Below are positions 35,841 to 46,819 of a stretch of DNA of 64,000 nucleotides, in pieces; positions within the stretch are counted from its first letter, which is position 1, and the number at the start of each line of letters is the position of its first letter. Under the pieces are notes generated by a model. The model did no database searches. It was not told where the DNA came from and saw only the letters and a list, made by a program, of their open reading frames with translations. Source of the stretch: Rhodamnia argentea (Eukaryota; Streptophyta; Magnoliopsida; Myrtales; Myrtaceae); assembly GCF_020921035.1 (NCBI RefSeq), contig NC_063157.1, positions 7,746,501 to 7,810,500 of the forward strand, read 5' to 3'. A program made the translations under genes and the position numbers.

Positions 35841-36243
35841 CATTAAATGTCTAATTGATAGTTAAGTAATTTGCTTTGGGATCGAGGTGCACTCTCATTG
35901 GGGAATCAAGACGCACGAATGAGGGAAGAGAGAATATTCTATTATAATACCCATTAGTCGTAAAACCTTCTTTAGGCAGAGCGATAACAGGATGGATAAT
36001 TTGATAGATTGTTGAGTGTAACGAAGCAATCATATTGAGAAAACTATAAGAGAGACGACAAAAATAAAGATCATTTTATTGATTAGCTTGATAAAAAGAG
36101 AAACAATAAATTGAACAGAGATAAAATGGTATTTCGAAAAAAAATAAAAATCTTTTGAATCAAATTGGAGTGGAAATATCACCCGTCCCTTTTTTTTTTT
36201 TTTTTTTCTTTTGGCAATCAAGCCTTGTTGCACATTGGAAGAC

Positions 36244-36440
36244 TGTCGCGACCCTCCCAGATTGGGAAAATGAGGGGTTTAGAGGTAATGTCAAGTTGGA
36301 GACCAACGGTACTCAATCGGCACAGTTCTCCAAACCCGTATCTCGAACAACATTAGGATGTGAAATTTATATAAGAAGTTGCCACTAGCCTATTGGAGTC
36401 GGCTAGAAACCAAGTGAGCACCTTACTTGCTACGAAACTA
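36244..36440 (+). mobile_element. LTR fragment, same Ty3/Tat-like family
   Basis: It begins TGTCGCGACCCTCCC and contains agttgccactagcc and gtcggctagaaacc. It is an independent insertion from the one at 35525 because the flanks differ. It is a broken fossil. Whether the repetitive stretch that follows belongs to it is not settled. Confidence 0.55.
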
Positions 36441-39400
36441 GAAATCCAGGATCCAAGACTTGATTGCACTAATTATCTAACTAGTGTCCTTTCGGTACCT
36501 AAACTTGATTATTTGTCAACTAAGTATCCATGCAGTTTTTTTTACCAAACTATAAATCCTAAAGTTCTCGTCCGCTAAGTGTCCATCCAACGTTTTTGTA
36601 TTTATAATGGTAACCTAAACATTCAGTTAAAACAAACCATCACAACACATAAAAGCAATATAAAAAAACCACAATAATTTCGTCAAGTATAATAATGAAA
36701 GAATGAGTAAAAAGTACTGTGCAGTAAAGTAATCCCATAAAAGTCGAGCAAAAAATATAACATAGCCTCGTTATTTTTAGCCCCAGAATAGCACCCCCAG
36801 GAGCTACTTCAAATCATCAACTCTTGAGTCTACTTCTAAACTATGAAGAGAAACTCCCGAAGAAAACGTCACTAAAAGAAAACTTAATAGGAAGGTGTAC
36901 CTAAATGGATCCAAAACCAAGCGAACTTGAGATCAATGAGAACTGACCTGCGCCATTCCCCTCAAACCAAACACACACGTCTCAATAGAAGCCATGTTTA
37001 AAAATGTTAAAATGGTTAAAGAGTGAGTGAAGTATCTAGATACCACCATATGCAATCAAAGTATCCTTAGTATGAAACCGAAAACACCCTATTTCGATAC
37101 CTAAAAGAGATGACCAACAAAGAAAGTTCAACATTCGCTGCTCACATTCCATTTCATGTATCTAGAGTGATTTCGGTATCAAGTCGAGACTAAACTACCA
37201 TCATGGAGTCAAAGTCAGAAAGTAACCATTCAACACCTGCTAGTACATGGCACGCACAGTCCAACAAAAGTATCAATTTTACAGGAACTCGCTAGGATTC
37301 CAGTCTAACACTTATCTATGCTTAAATAGATAGTTGAGTATCTCAAACGGCACGTAAAAATGACCGAGCATTGATCATCCAATGGAGAAACAGCCACAAT
37401 CAGAAAAGTTTCAGATCATGTTCTTCATATTCAAGACATGTAAATGTACGGTTCAATAGGAAATTGTGCATTGATTCCAATGTAATCCCTTCCTACATAA
37501 GTGTACGTGCTTGTGGGACCAAAATATCAGCCAAATGAGACTAGAATCATCACATTTCATATTCAGAGAGATGTGGCCAGCAAATATTAAATATGTGCAA
37601 GGAACAAAATCGACCATGGCTAAGGCAACGAATTGATGCTATCTGAGTATAATGAATAGCTACACTAACACATACGTCAATATAGCTCAAATCACCAACA
37701 TACAAAACCAAATGCCCATGATTTCAAGCTCAAATACTCTCAAAAGATAATTATCTCAAAATGAGTCCTATTCCTACGCAAACTAACTTTATTTTAAATC
37801 ACCCCAAGATCCCTTCATATTAACTCCAACACAAAGCTATTAGAAACATTCGGCCTCCGTATCACACAATTCACCCATACGAGTGCAGTTCAATCAAACC
37901 GGGAATCTTGGAAAGGAATTACATGCCATCAAAACTGGCAAGAATTATGAAATTGAGTCACAAGTCATTTCAATAGCTCCCTATTTCATGCCCATATCGA
38001 GATTTCAAACAACTTCAAACATGTGATATTAACTAAAAAATTGAACACATGCTAACGCCTGTCGATGGGCAATCATATTGACCATCAAATGATATTATTG
38101 TCATTTGAAATCTCATTCAAGTTTCAACAACTAACGAATATTCAGGAAATTTCAGCAACATCTGAAATTTATGATTTTAGTAAGAAGTTGACTCAAAATC
38201 AATGCCCTGTTCTCCTACGAGCATGTATGAGCATCTATGATCAAATAAATGACAAATGGAGGTCAAAACATCACCAAATTGAGACTATCATAACTCAGTC
38301 CACAAATACAGAATCCATGAGCTTCAACCTTTCTTCTTCTTCTTCTGAACAACTTCCTTTTCCTTATTCTATTCTCATTTCCAAACACCTAGGATTCTAA
38401 TACAGCCTTAAAATCCAAATTAGCTGCCAAGGCGAATCAGTTTCATCTTATTTCCTTCTTTACTCACAGCCAAACCAACCTTCACTCATCGATATGCACC
38501 TTTTCCATTCATTCATTCCCATATCAACATTGCGTGTTGCGCTCAAAACACAGACTCACGTTTATGCGCAACACATGGACTCAGAGCATCAAAGTTAATT
38601 CAGTTGACTCAAGTTCGGCATTAATTTATCAAAACTACTTAGCTTCCTACGTGTGATCCTTGGCCACACACCGATTCAATTCATCAACTATGGGATATAA
38701 CATCCAACCACAAGTAGACGCTTGAAACTATGTTCATTAGATGTTCACTATATATGACTTCAAATTCAGAGATCTATCTTGGACAGGCAATCAGACAAAT
38801 CAATTACTGGATCATTTGATTAACTCTTATCCTCAACTTTTAAGCCATAATTTCATCCAGGAATGTTAACAAACATACGGCAGACGTTTGAGTCAAGAGA
38901 GCTTATGTAAAGACGAAACAATCATTCAAATCCTGATCATCACAACATCATCAGAGTAAGCTGAAATCAGCAATGGACATTATCTGCTTAGTTATAAAGC
39001 GGCAGAAACGCAACCAGAATTGCAAGAATTTACCTTAATGAAAAGGAGTTCTGATCACGATAGGGTTGTTCAATTGACCAGAGAAACTTCTGGTTTCACC
39101 AGCTATGAAAACTAGCACCGGTAGTGGAAGATCAGGCAGAAACTAAGCATTTCATATGCTTCGCTCGTAAAGCGGTGCTGAACGGAGACATACTGGCACG
39201 GCAGCATCGGCTATTAATTTCATCGAGCATCGGAGAAGATCAGTCAGGCTAAAGTAAAGGCTTGGAGAGAGAAATCTCAGTGAGCTTAGCCTGCGAAAAA
39301 TCCTGCTATGTTTCGGTTGCGGCTGAGCTTTGTGGCGACCGACGATGGAGATTCGAAGGTCTACAGCAGTCGGAGGTCGCGAGCCAAGCGAGAAAAGCGC

Positions 39401-40038
39401 TTCTCAGCGTTTGTGCCACTCTGGAATCTCAAGGCCAACTCTCCTTTCCGCGAATGCGATGGGCGCGTGTTCTCTTCGGTTTTCCAGCTCCGGCGGCCCG
39501 GCGAAGGAGAGCGCAAGCCACGGCGGCGATGAACTCCGGCGTCTGATCGATATAGAGAAAGCTTCTGGAATTCGTCGTCTATGTATCTCCGCTTTCCTCA
39601 CTGAGTTGGTTGGTTCTGAGGTATGCGCGCCCCTTTGGGGATTGCCGGATTGGGAAACGCTTAGGAAGGAGAGATAGAGAGAGAGTGTGTCTAGAGAGAG
39701 AAAGAAACTAAGGCTTGTGACTGGGGCCCTCTTTCTATTGGTTATGTAAAAAAGAAGAAGGAAAAAACGGAATTGGGCTTCATAAAATTCTATGGGCGTG
39801 CTCTCTCTCCTTTTCGGCCCCTTTTCAATTTTTCTTAAAATGGGTTCCTTAAGCTTTGTGGGTCCAGTCAGAGCCATATCATCTGAGCCGAAAACGGGAA
39901 ATAACAGCTCCAGGTCGCGTGGCCATTTTGGAGATATTCTTACGTTTTTTTTTTTTTTTTGCCGGTTAATTGAACCGAACTGAAATTATCCAAATCGAAA
40001 AATTATCCCAACCAAAAATCAAATCAGAACCGAAAATA
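36441..40038. other. Long unexplained stretch, possibly the inside of an old LTR-type element
   Basis: About 3.6 kb without a recognisable gene. The base style is uniform, with few long open frames up to 39.2 kb. It becomes G/C-rich and A/G-rich at 39.2-39.9 kb, where overlapping frames of 94-157 aa occur on both strands without known domains. It lies between the LTR fragment at 36244 and copy 2 of the duplication, so it may be a non-autonomous element or a non-coding transcript region. I see no terminal repeat to prove it. Confidence 0.35.
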
Positions 40039-40780
40039 AGCTTGGAGCTTCAGCTATCCTACGCTCTCCCTGCTGGGAAGTACAATCCCGGTGAGGCGGT
40101 GAAGGCGTCGCCGTGCCTTGCTTGAGCTTTCGACGAAACGGTATGCTTTGATGGTGTTGATGCTTCCATCAGATAGTGATAGGTATGTTAGGTTTAGGCG
40201 CATAAGCACAACGAAATAAAAAGTAAATGTGACAAAGAAAAATCGTGATGCAAGGTTTATTTAGATTCACACTTAAACTAGGATTGCATACTATTTTTTT
40301 TTTTTTTTTGGGTTGAAAGGGTTACATACTTTAATTAGTACCTTCCAACTCTCTGTTATAGGAGATTATATATAGACGGCACAAAAAAACCCTAGAGGTC
40401 AAGAAGGCGGAGGCCACTTACTAACTATTCAGAAGCCAAAATCCAAACTGTCAATCAAATACATACTCCAATTACTCCCTAACAAGGCAGTGGCATGTCC
40501 TTGACCTTGAGCTTGTTGATCTGAAGCCGTTGCTGATCAAGGCATGATACTCGATCTTCTCCCGATGCCGTCAGTTATTGATCAGTCCAATGTAAGTCCG
40601 AGAAATGTTGCTTCTCTTCCGAGACTCGATCGATATCCAACTTAGGACATACGCATTGCATTAGCCAGTGAAGTGCTTGTGGAAACTTTTGGAAGTTGGC
40701 CAGTAGCAAGATTATTTATTTGCATATTGTCTCGGGAAAAATTCGCTTTGCTTCGTTTTCTGGATACACACACGTCGGAG
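40039..40780 (+). pseudogene. Truncated ETR1 fragment in copy 2 of the duplication
   Basis: The sequence matches ETR1 from about 28447 (cttggagcttcagctatcct) through the end of its first coding exon and into intron 1 up to about 29010. Relative to ETR1 it has lost a block between the Leu-Ser-Tyr part and the GEVV part, lost another block before the [10 protein letters not shown] part, and carries a 299-bp solo LTR. None of the histidine kinase, receiver or membrane domain is present. It cannot encode a receptor. The retained intron piece shows it arose by DNA duplication, not by retroposition. Confidence 0.9.
40186..40484. mobile_element. Solo LTR, 299 bp, inside the ETR1 fragment
   Basis: It starts TGTTAGG and ends CCTAACA (TG...CA ends with short inverted repeats). 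The 5-bp flanks are aggta (40181-40185) and aggca (40485-40489). ETR1 has aggca once at this point. A TATA-like gattatatatag lies inside near 40367. It is a solo LTR left after recombination, inserted after the duplication, so relatively young. The superfamily is not assigned. Confidence 0.8.
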
Positions 40781-41031
40781 CAAATGTCCGGCAAGTTTAA
40801 AGAGACCTTGGTTTTCTTAGCTCCCGATTAAAGTTACCCTATAAAAGGATATCAGGGTTACAAGCAGCTGACCAACCCGGTGAAAGGCTCCTCAAAGAAA
40901 GCGGGAAGCATCCCTGAGATTATACGAGTGCTGGCAATAGCCCTTAAGGCAGCGGGAGAGGCCAACTTCATCTGATGGTCCATCCCCCTTCACCGTCAAT
41001 TACGTCAAGAAGTCCCGACAATGAAAACATT
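40781..41031 (+). other. Foreign segment at the copy 2 junction with a short open frame
   Basis: Between the ETR1 fragment and sequence matching 32.4 kb, about 190 bp has no counterpart in copy 1. An open stretch of 47 codons (40832-40975) includes LTNPVKGSSKKAGSIPE and ends IALKAAGEANFI before a stop. It has coding-like composition and could be the last exon of an unidentified gene. I do not recognise it. Confidence 0.35.
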
Positions 41032-41147
41032 CAAAGCATGGAGATATATCGAAAGCAGAGCAACTAACAATCAGCATATCCCGGTTTTTCAAAGCATGGA
41101 GATATATCGAAAGCAGAGCAACTAACAATCAGCATATCCCGGTTTTC
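41032..41147. repeat. Perfect or near-perfect 58-bp tandem duplication
   Basis: The block starting aaagcatggagatatatcga and ending in cagcatatcccggttttt is present twice, back to back. Copy 1 of the duplication has it once (near 32467-32515), so this is a local duplication private to copy 2. Confidence 0.85.
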
Positions 41148-41260
41148 ACCTCATGAAAGACCGAACAAGAAACCCCATCCTACAGACTTTGAAGGGGGAA
41201 AAAAGGCTGAGATGAAAGAGAAATACTCGAAACCAAAGCCAACATATTTATTCACTTGAC

Positions 41261-43084
41261 TCAGCCGGAAGGGAAAAAGATCTCGGAATCCATCCTTTTG
41301 GATCTGAAAGCCGCCTCCACGTCCTGGGGAACGTTGAAAGATGCTTGCAGCACTTGAGGCGATAAGGCCTTCCAAACCGAAGTTCTTCCAGCAAGATGAG
41401 TGAATATAGGACTGCAATACAACCACAGAGAAAGTATTTTGAGTTGATAGTTATGTATGTCAATTAGGTATATATGTTGCGATTTTCCTAGGCTTCAAGC
41501 GCATACTAATCCTGTCTCGAAGGATAAACATTTTCTTGCAACAGTCCAGTTTCGGCGTTCAACATGAGTCCTGCGCATTTACGAACACTTACTTGGGAGT
41601 ATCCAGTAACGGTGTTCAGAGGTGACAAAAGAGAATATGAGGGCAAAAACACTAACGGTATTCAGAGGTGACAATCTATTAAGACGAACACTTACTTGGG
41701 AGTTGTAATAATAGAAAACCAGGACATCCCATCCGGATCAGCAATCTTCGAGACAACAAAGAACCTCGGCACAATGAACAAGTTTCCAGCCTTCACAGTG
41801 GTCTCAAGGACCCTTTTGCCATCGACACCAACAACCTGGGCGCGGCCACTGCCCTTAACAATGTAAGTCACCTGCAGTGCCGAATCACAAGAAAAGCCCG
41901 GAGAGCACATGGCACTTCCATCCAGCTTAACAAGATCAGCCCCAAGACCAACCTGACTAACCAAAGGCAGGTTGTTGGTGTTCAAAACAACGACTCGTCC
42001 GCCATTCTTAATGTCAACATCCAAAGGAGCCTCCTCGCAGTTCAACACCATACCCTTTCGGTGCTCCTCCTGTGGTTCTGGCATCTTGAAGCCAGCATCA
42101 AGCTTCACAATACCACTGCCCGATTGACTACCGACGAGCGACTTGACAATGTCTTCCTTCAAGTCCCATGCTCGGCTCACAAACTCAGTGGTGAAGCCAG
42201 TGAAGATGCCATTAGAACCGGTCAGGAAGAAATCGGTGAATTCCCCAGCTTTGTGAGCCGTTTTTGTATCACCCAGAAAAAGAACGACTAAATCTGTGTC
42301 ATCCTGGTTGTACCACCAGGTAACAACACCGAAAGGGAGGGCAATAGCATCACCCGTCTTGATTGCAATGACCTTCTCCTCAGATTCGGGGAGGACGATT
42401 CCAGCAACTCCACACCCTACGGGATCACACCACACCACAAAAGAAAATTGCAACTTCTCACCAGAAACTCAAATCATGATGACAAAAGCAACTGCTAATA
42501 AAAGCATCCTTGCAATCTACCAAAGGCTAACAGATTATCTAGTAACTTTAGCTTGTGACAAAAAGCTCTGTTAGGACCAAAAACAACTGTACAATCAATA
42601 ATTGCATAATTCAGGTACTTAGAACCGAAAAAATTGCATGTCGTGTACAGATCATAACATGAGAAGACTGCAGCGTTCCACACTAGGAAGCAATCATGGA
42701 ACTCTCCCGTATCAATTGAAGAAACAAGCCACGCACGTGCGCCTCAACCGTCATCCGGTGCGACGCGTTGTTAGCACCGATCAACCTCGCGTGCAAAAAA
42801 AGCAGGCAAATGGAACAACTGCACCGAACTAAAGCGGGAAGGGGCGGCGGCGAAAAGCACCGAAAAACGAGAGGCGGATCGCTCGCACCTTGAAGGACGT
42901 AAGCGACCTTGGCGGAATCGGAGTAGCGAGGGAGGGCGAGGCCGTTCTTCGCGAGCGCGAGCTTGGCGGCGCCGATGTTGCCCTGGCGGAGCATCGGGAG
43001 CTCGGACGGACACCAGGCGTGGTAGGATCCGCCGTCGCTGCCGTAGACCTTCTTCGCGAGCTTCGGAGAGAGGTCGAGATCCAT
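41261..43084 (-). CDS. Bicupin (11S globulin-like), copy 2
   Basis: Exons 43084-42889, 42416-41696 and 41411-41261 give 1068 nt and 355 aa with all splice sites kept. Within exon 2 it differs from copy 1 by only three residues (NQDDTD for NQGDTD; MPEPQ for MPQPK), and most base changes are silent. Intron 1 has the same 472-bp length as in copy 1. Intron 2 is 27 bp longer (284 against 257) and includes a small local duplication of ttcagaggtgaca/acgaacacttacttgggag sequence at about 41581-41700. The gene looks functional. The shared upstream DNA runs only to about 43380 before the Mutator-like insertion, so its promoter may be shortened relative to copy 1. Confidence 0.93.
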
Positions 43085-43403
43085 GGCAACTCGCCGGAAG
43101 GAAGAAGGAGCCAACTACAAGGGAGCACGACAGAGGGTTAAGAAAAGGAGGAGAGCGAAAAGGGAGAAGCGAGCTAGCGAGTGAGATGAGGGGGGGAGCC
43201 GAGGGGGGTGTGAATTTATGGGGGGAATGGGGAGTGATCGGAGTTTCTTTCTGTTACCGGAATTGTAGCGGACGACGACGACGAAGAAGAAGATCAGACG
43301 TAACAGAAAAGAGGAAAGAGATGGCGACGGGATCTTTTTGCATGAGGGACAGGTCAGCACGTGTGGGACCCGCAGCCACCATCGGTTTTTATCTTCTTAA
43401 TTT

Positions 43404-44524
43404 GAGAAAATGCCAAAAAAAGACCTCAAATGAATTTAATTTCTCAAATAGGGACTCAACGTGGAACTTGTTTCAAAGAAAGGTCTGGAGTGCCTTTTTT
43501 ATTTCAAAGAAGGACCTCAATAGGGATACTTACGTCTTTTTACATTTTGTAATTTTTTCCTTTTTTCCTTCTCTTTTTTTCCTGTTTTTTCTTTCCTCTT
43601 TCCCTTGCACCAGCTGGTGGCCGTGGGTTGGGCGGCCTTGCCCGCCAAATGTGAGGGTAGGCCTTGCGGCCGCCAGCGAGGGTAGGCCTCGCCGGATCGA
43701 GCAAGGTTGGCCCTCGCTTTGCCCGGGCGAGGGCCTACCTCGCGGCCGCCGGCGAGGGGAGCCCTCACCCGGTTGCGCGAGGCAAGCCCTCGCTCCGCCT
43801 AGGCGGGGGCTTGCCTTGCGGCCGCCGATGAGGGGGACAGCCGCGAGGGCCCACCTCGCTCCGCCCGAGCGAGGACCGACCTTGCGGCCGACGGTGAGGG
43901 CGGCCCTCGCTCTCGCCCCGCCCATGTCTCTCGTTCTTTGATCGTAGCCGTGCTGAGAGGAGCTTGGGACGCGTGACAACAGAAGCTCCTTGCAAGGCCG
44001 CAGAGAAAGGAGAGGCCAATTCTGTTTCGCGTGAAGCAACTGCGGTTCCGCCCCTCCTCTGCCGATCTTCTTCGTTTCTACCCATGTCAAACCGCAAGAA
44101 ATTGAAATTTCACGATGGAAGCTCCTATAATGGAAGATCTTCTTCGTTTCTTTTTTTCCTTCAAACGAGCAGACAAAGATATCTGCAGAATCAATTATCA
44201 TCACCGATTTTTGATCGGAAATGGTAAGCGTTTCCCTCGCCGACCGCCGTGAGGCGGGCCCTCGCCCGGGCCGAGTAAGGCAAGCCCTCGCAGCCGCTCG
44301 ACTCACGGCCATCGGCAACTTGGAAGAGAACAAAAGGAAACAGGAAAAAAAAAAAAAGGAAAAAAAGAAAAAATTACAAAATGTAAAAAAACCAAAGTAT
44401 CCCTGTTCGGGTCTTTCTTTGAAACAAAAAAGGCACTTCATACCCTTTTTTAAAATAAGTTCCATATTGAGTCCTTATTTGAGAAATTAAGAGCACTTGA
44501 AGCCTTTTTTTTTTGCATTTTCCC
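43404..44524. mobile_element. Mutator-like element with exact 9-bp target duplication, possible Pack-MULE
   Basis: The flank tcttaattt occurs exactly at 43395-43403 and 44525-44533. The left end gagaaaatgccaaaaaaaga and the reverse of the right end gggaaaatgcaaaaaaaaag pair over about 70 bp, both including aatttctcaaata and gactcaa. The interior has two GC-rich cassettes (43620-43930 and 44235-44310, gcgagggcc-type) around a less repetitive 43940-44220. A 311-aa frame on the minus strand (44465-43530) spans it but is mostly a product of the repeats. There is no transposase. It is absent from copy 1, so it inserted after the duplication. Confidence 0.8.
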
Positions 44525-44533
44525 TCTTAATTT

Positions 44534-45949
44534 TGAAATCGCCATGCGAAAATCCGCATCATCCCGCTCCTCAAACTCAAAAGTAGATAAGTTTTACTGC
44601 CCGGCTTTAATCTTAAAATTCACCGCGATTTCCGTAAATGTTTGGACGAGGAAACCAAATTGTGTCCTTTGAAAAGTAGTCTTCTTGATATCCAGAGTGA
44701 TCGCAGGAATAAACGAATATGTAAGACCCTTCCGGAATCTGTTCGGCTAAAAGAAAGGTGTCGATCTTTCGAGTTTGAATCGAGGTGCCCGTGGGAGGAG
44801 ACGGTCTCTTTATAGGAGCAACTCGTCCAAGTCGAGTCCCCGGGTACCATCTACGCGAGGGCATTTCTAGGGTTAAATGATTTTTTTCTTCTCTTCTCAA
44901 ACTACCGTCACTAATTTTTTTTTTCATTTTTCGATTTTGCCCGTGACTTTTTTTCTTGAGTACATAAATTTATTTTTTGTGAGTAGTTTCATAAAACAGG
45001 CATTTCCTCTCTTTTGAGAAAAATTGATATGGAGAGAGAGAGAGAAAAAGAGAAAAGAGGTGATTTGGAGAGTCGAAGACGTGGAATACTAGACTAACAT
45101 TGTCGGGATTGCGAGACCTTCAGTGAGGGGCCGCCTGGGGCCACGACCCCGGCAAGGGTAGCTTGAGGTAGCGCGACCCTCTCCTCGCCGGGGGCTGCCG
45201 GAGGTCGCGATGACTGCTCTTTTGGTTAAATTGCCATGATTTTGGCTGAAAAAGATCTTAAAATATGGAAGTTAATTTCGCTCTCTTGGTTAAATTGTCA
45301 ATGCACTTGTTAAATCTGGAACATAGACACGACACCCTCCATCAGCACGCCAAGTGTAAAGCGTCATTACTGCTACCAACTGTTAAAGTATCATATTTGG
45401 TGAAGACTATATTTAATCCTACGTAAATTTTTGAAATTGAATTCTCACACTCTTTTTTTTTTTTTTTGGCGACCCTATTTTCATAGCCAATTTGGTTAAG
45501 ACACTTTTTTTTTTCCAGCTCACTGACCGACATATAAATTAAAAATCGGACCGAAATATCCATGTCTTAATATCTCGTTATCTCCGGCAAGACGAGAAAA
45601 TATTAGGTAGTCCCGCCCCATCGTGTCAGCATGGTCCGGATCATTCATCGGTCGACGTAAGGTCCCAAATGGCTCATCTTTCAGATTTTTCACCTCCTCC
45701 GTTAACACCCTTCTCTCGCCTCTGTTGCTCCTTTTCCCCTCTACGATATTTGTAAATAACTTCTTTTTGAGCTTATCTTTTGCTAACATTTAAGTATAAT
45801 CCGAATATAAACATGTTTAACTTTGATCACGCCTCTAACAAATTAATATTTTCCATATGTCGATTAGCCTTTTTTCCATTTTTCTTTTAATCTAGATAGA
45901 TTAGATAATTGGATTGAAATTTAATGTTCAGCTTTGACATATTGTTCCG
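44534..45949. other. Duplicated upstream DNA of cupin copy 2 plus spacer
   Basis: Matches copy 1 in patches, for example the ccgcatcatcccgctcctca region with 34930-34960 and aatataaacatgtttaac at 45801 with 35430. A GC-rich block at 45110-45210 (aggggccgcctggggccacg) resembles the cassettes in the TIR elements. No gene was seen. Confidence 0.45.
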
Positions 45950-46785
45950 GGCCTAATACCCAAAAAAACTCCAACTTTAACATTTGTGACAATTATATGC
46001 AAAACTTTTTTTTGTCTCATAAAAAATGCTCAACTTTTACTTTGTTCCAATTCTACCGATTTAATACTCAAAAATCCCATCAACTTTAGCATTTGTCCCA
46101 ATTATATTCGAAACTTTTTTTTTGTCTCATAAAAAGCCCTCAATTTTTACTTTTATCCCAATTATACCACCGTTAGCCTTCCTTCTATAATCATCATTAG
46201 TTAATCTTACGTAACTTGAATTTTCTCTCCAAACTTACCAATGTTTCTTCGAAATTTAGATATAGTTGGTTTTAGGGACGACAAGATTTTAAATCGTTTG
46301 TCTAAATATCTCCATGTCTAGTCATTCTTTGGGATATTGAGTGCCGAAGAGAATATGAAATGCATCGTCTTGAGCGACTTTGTATCTCCCGGCAATAAGT
46401 ATGGGAAGCAAACAACGGAACAGAAGTTCTGGAGTTTTTCCATGTCAATTTTGCCAAGGTGTAATTCATTAACGACGTAGAAATACTATGTAGAATTATC
46501 TAATAGTGATTATTGACGGAAGGCCAACGGTGGTAGAATTGGGACAAAAGTAAAAATTGAAGGCTTTTTATGAGACAAAAAAAAGTTTTGGATATAATTA
46601 GGACATATGCTAAAATGAAGTTATTTTTTTTGTACTATGACGGTAGAATTTGGACAAAAGTGAAAGTTTGGGGTAGAATTAGGACAAAAGAAAAAATTGG
46701 AGGTTTTTTATAAGACAAAAAAAAAACAGTTTTGGATATAATTGTCACAAATATTAAAATTGAATTTTTTTTAGATTTTGGGCCT
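45950..46785. mobile_element. Mutator-like MITE, 836 bp, exact 9-bp target duplication
   Basis: The flank attgttccg occurs at 45941-45949 and 46786-46794. Arms of about 75 bp pair: left ggcctaatacccaaaaaaac and onward to acaattatatgcaaaact; right, reversed, aggcccaaaatc and onward to acaattatatccaaaact. Copy 1 has the uninterrupted site (gacatataattttgctcaaa near 35484), which confirms insertion after the duplication. It is non-coding. Confidence 0.85.
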
Positions 46786-46819
46786 ATTGTTCCGCTCAAA
46801 CTATTTGATTGAAAATAGG

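Noticed and set aside
38065-38400. 111-aa frame as a gene
   Set aside because: No domain, no gene context, inside a stretch that looks repetitive.
43530-44465. 311-aa minus-strand frame
   Set aside because: Lies inside the Mutator-like element and is dominated by GC-rich repeat translation and terminal repeats; no recognisable domain.
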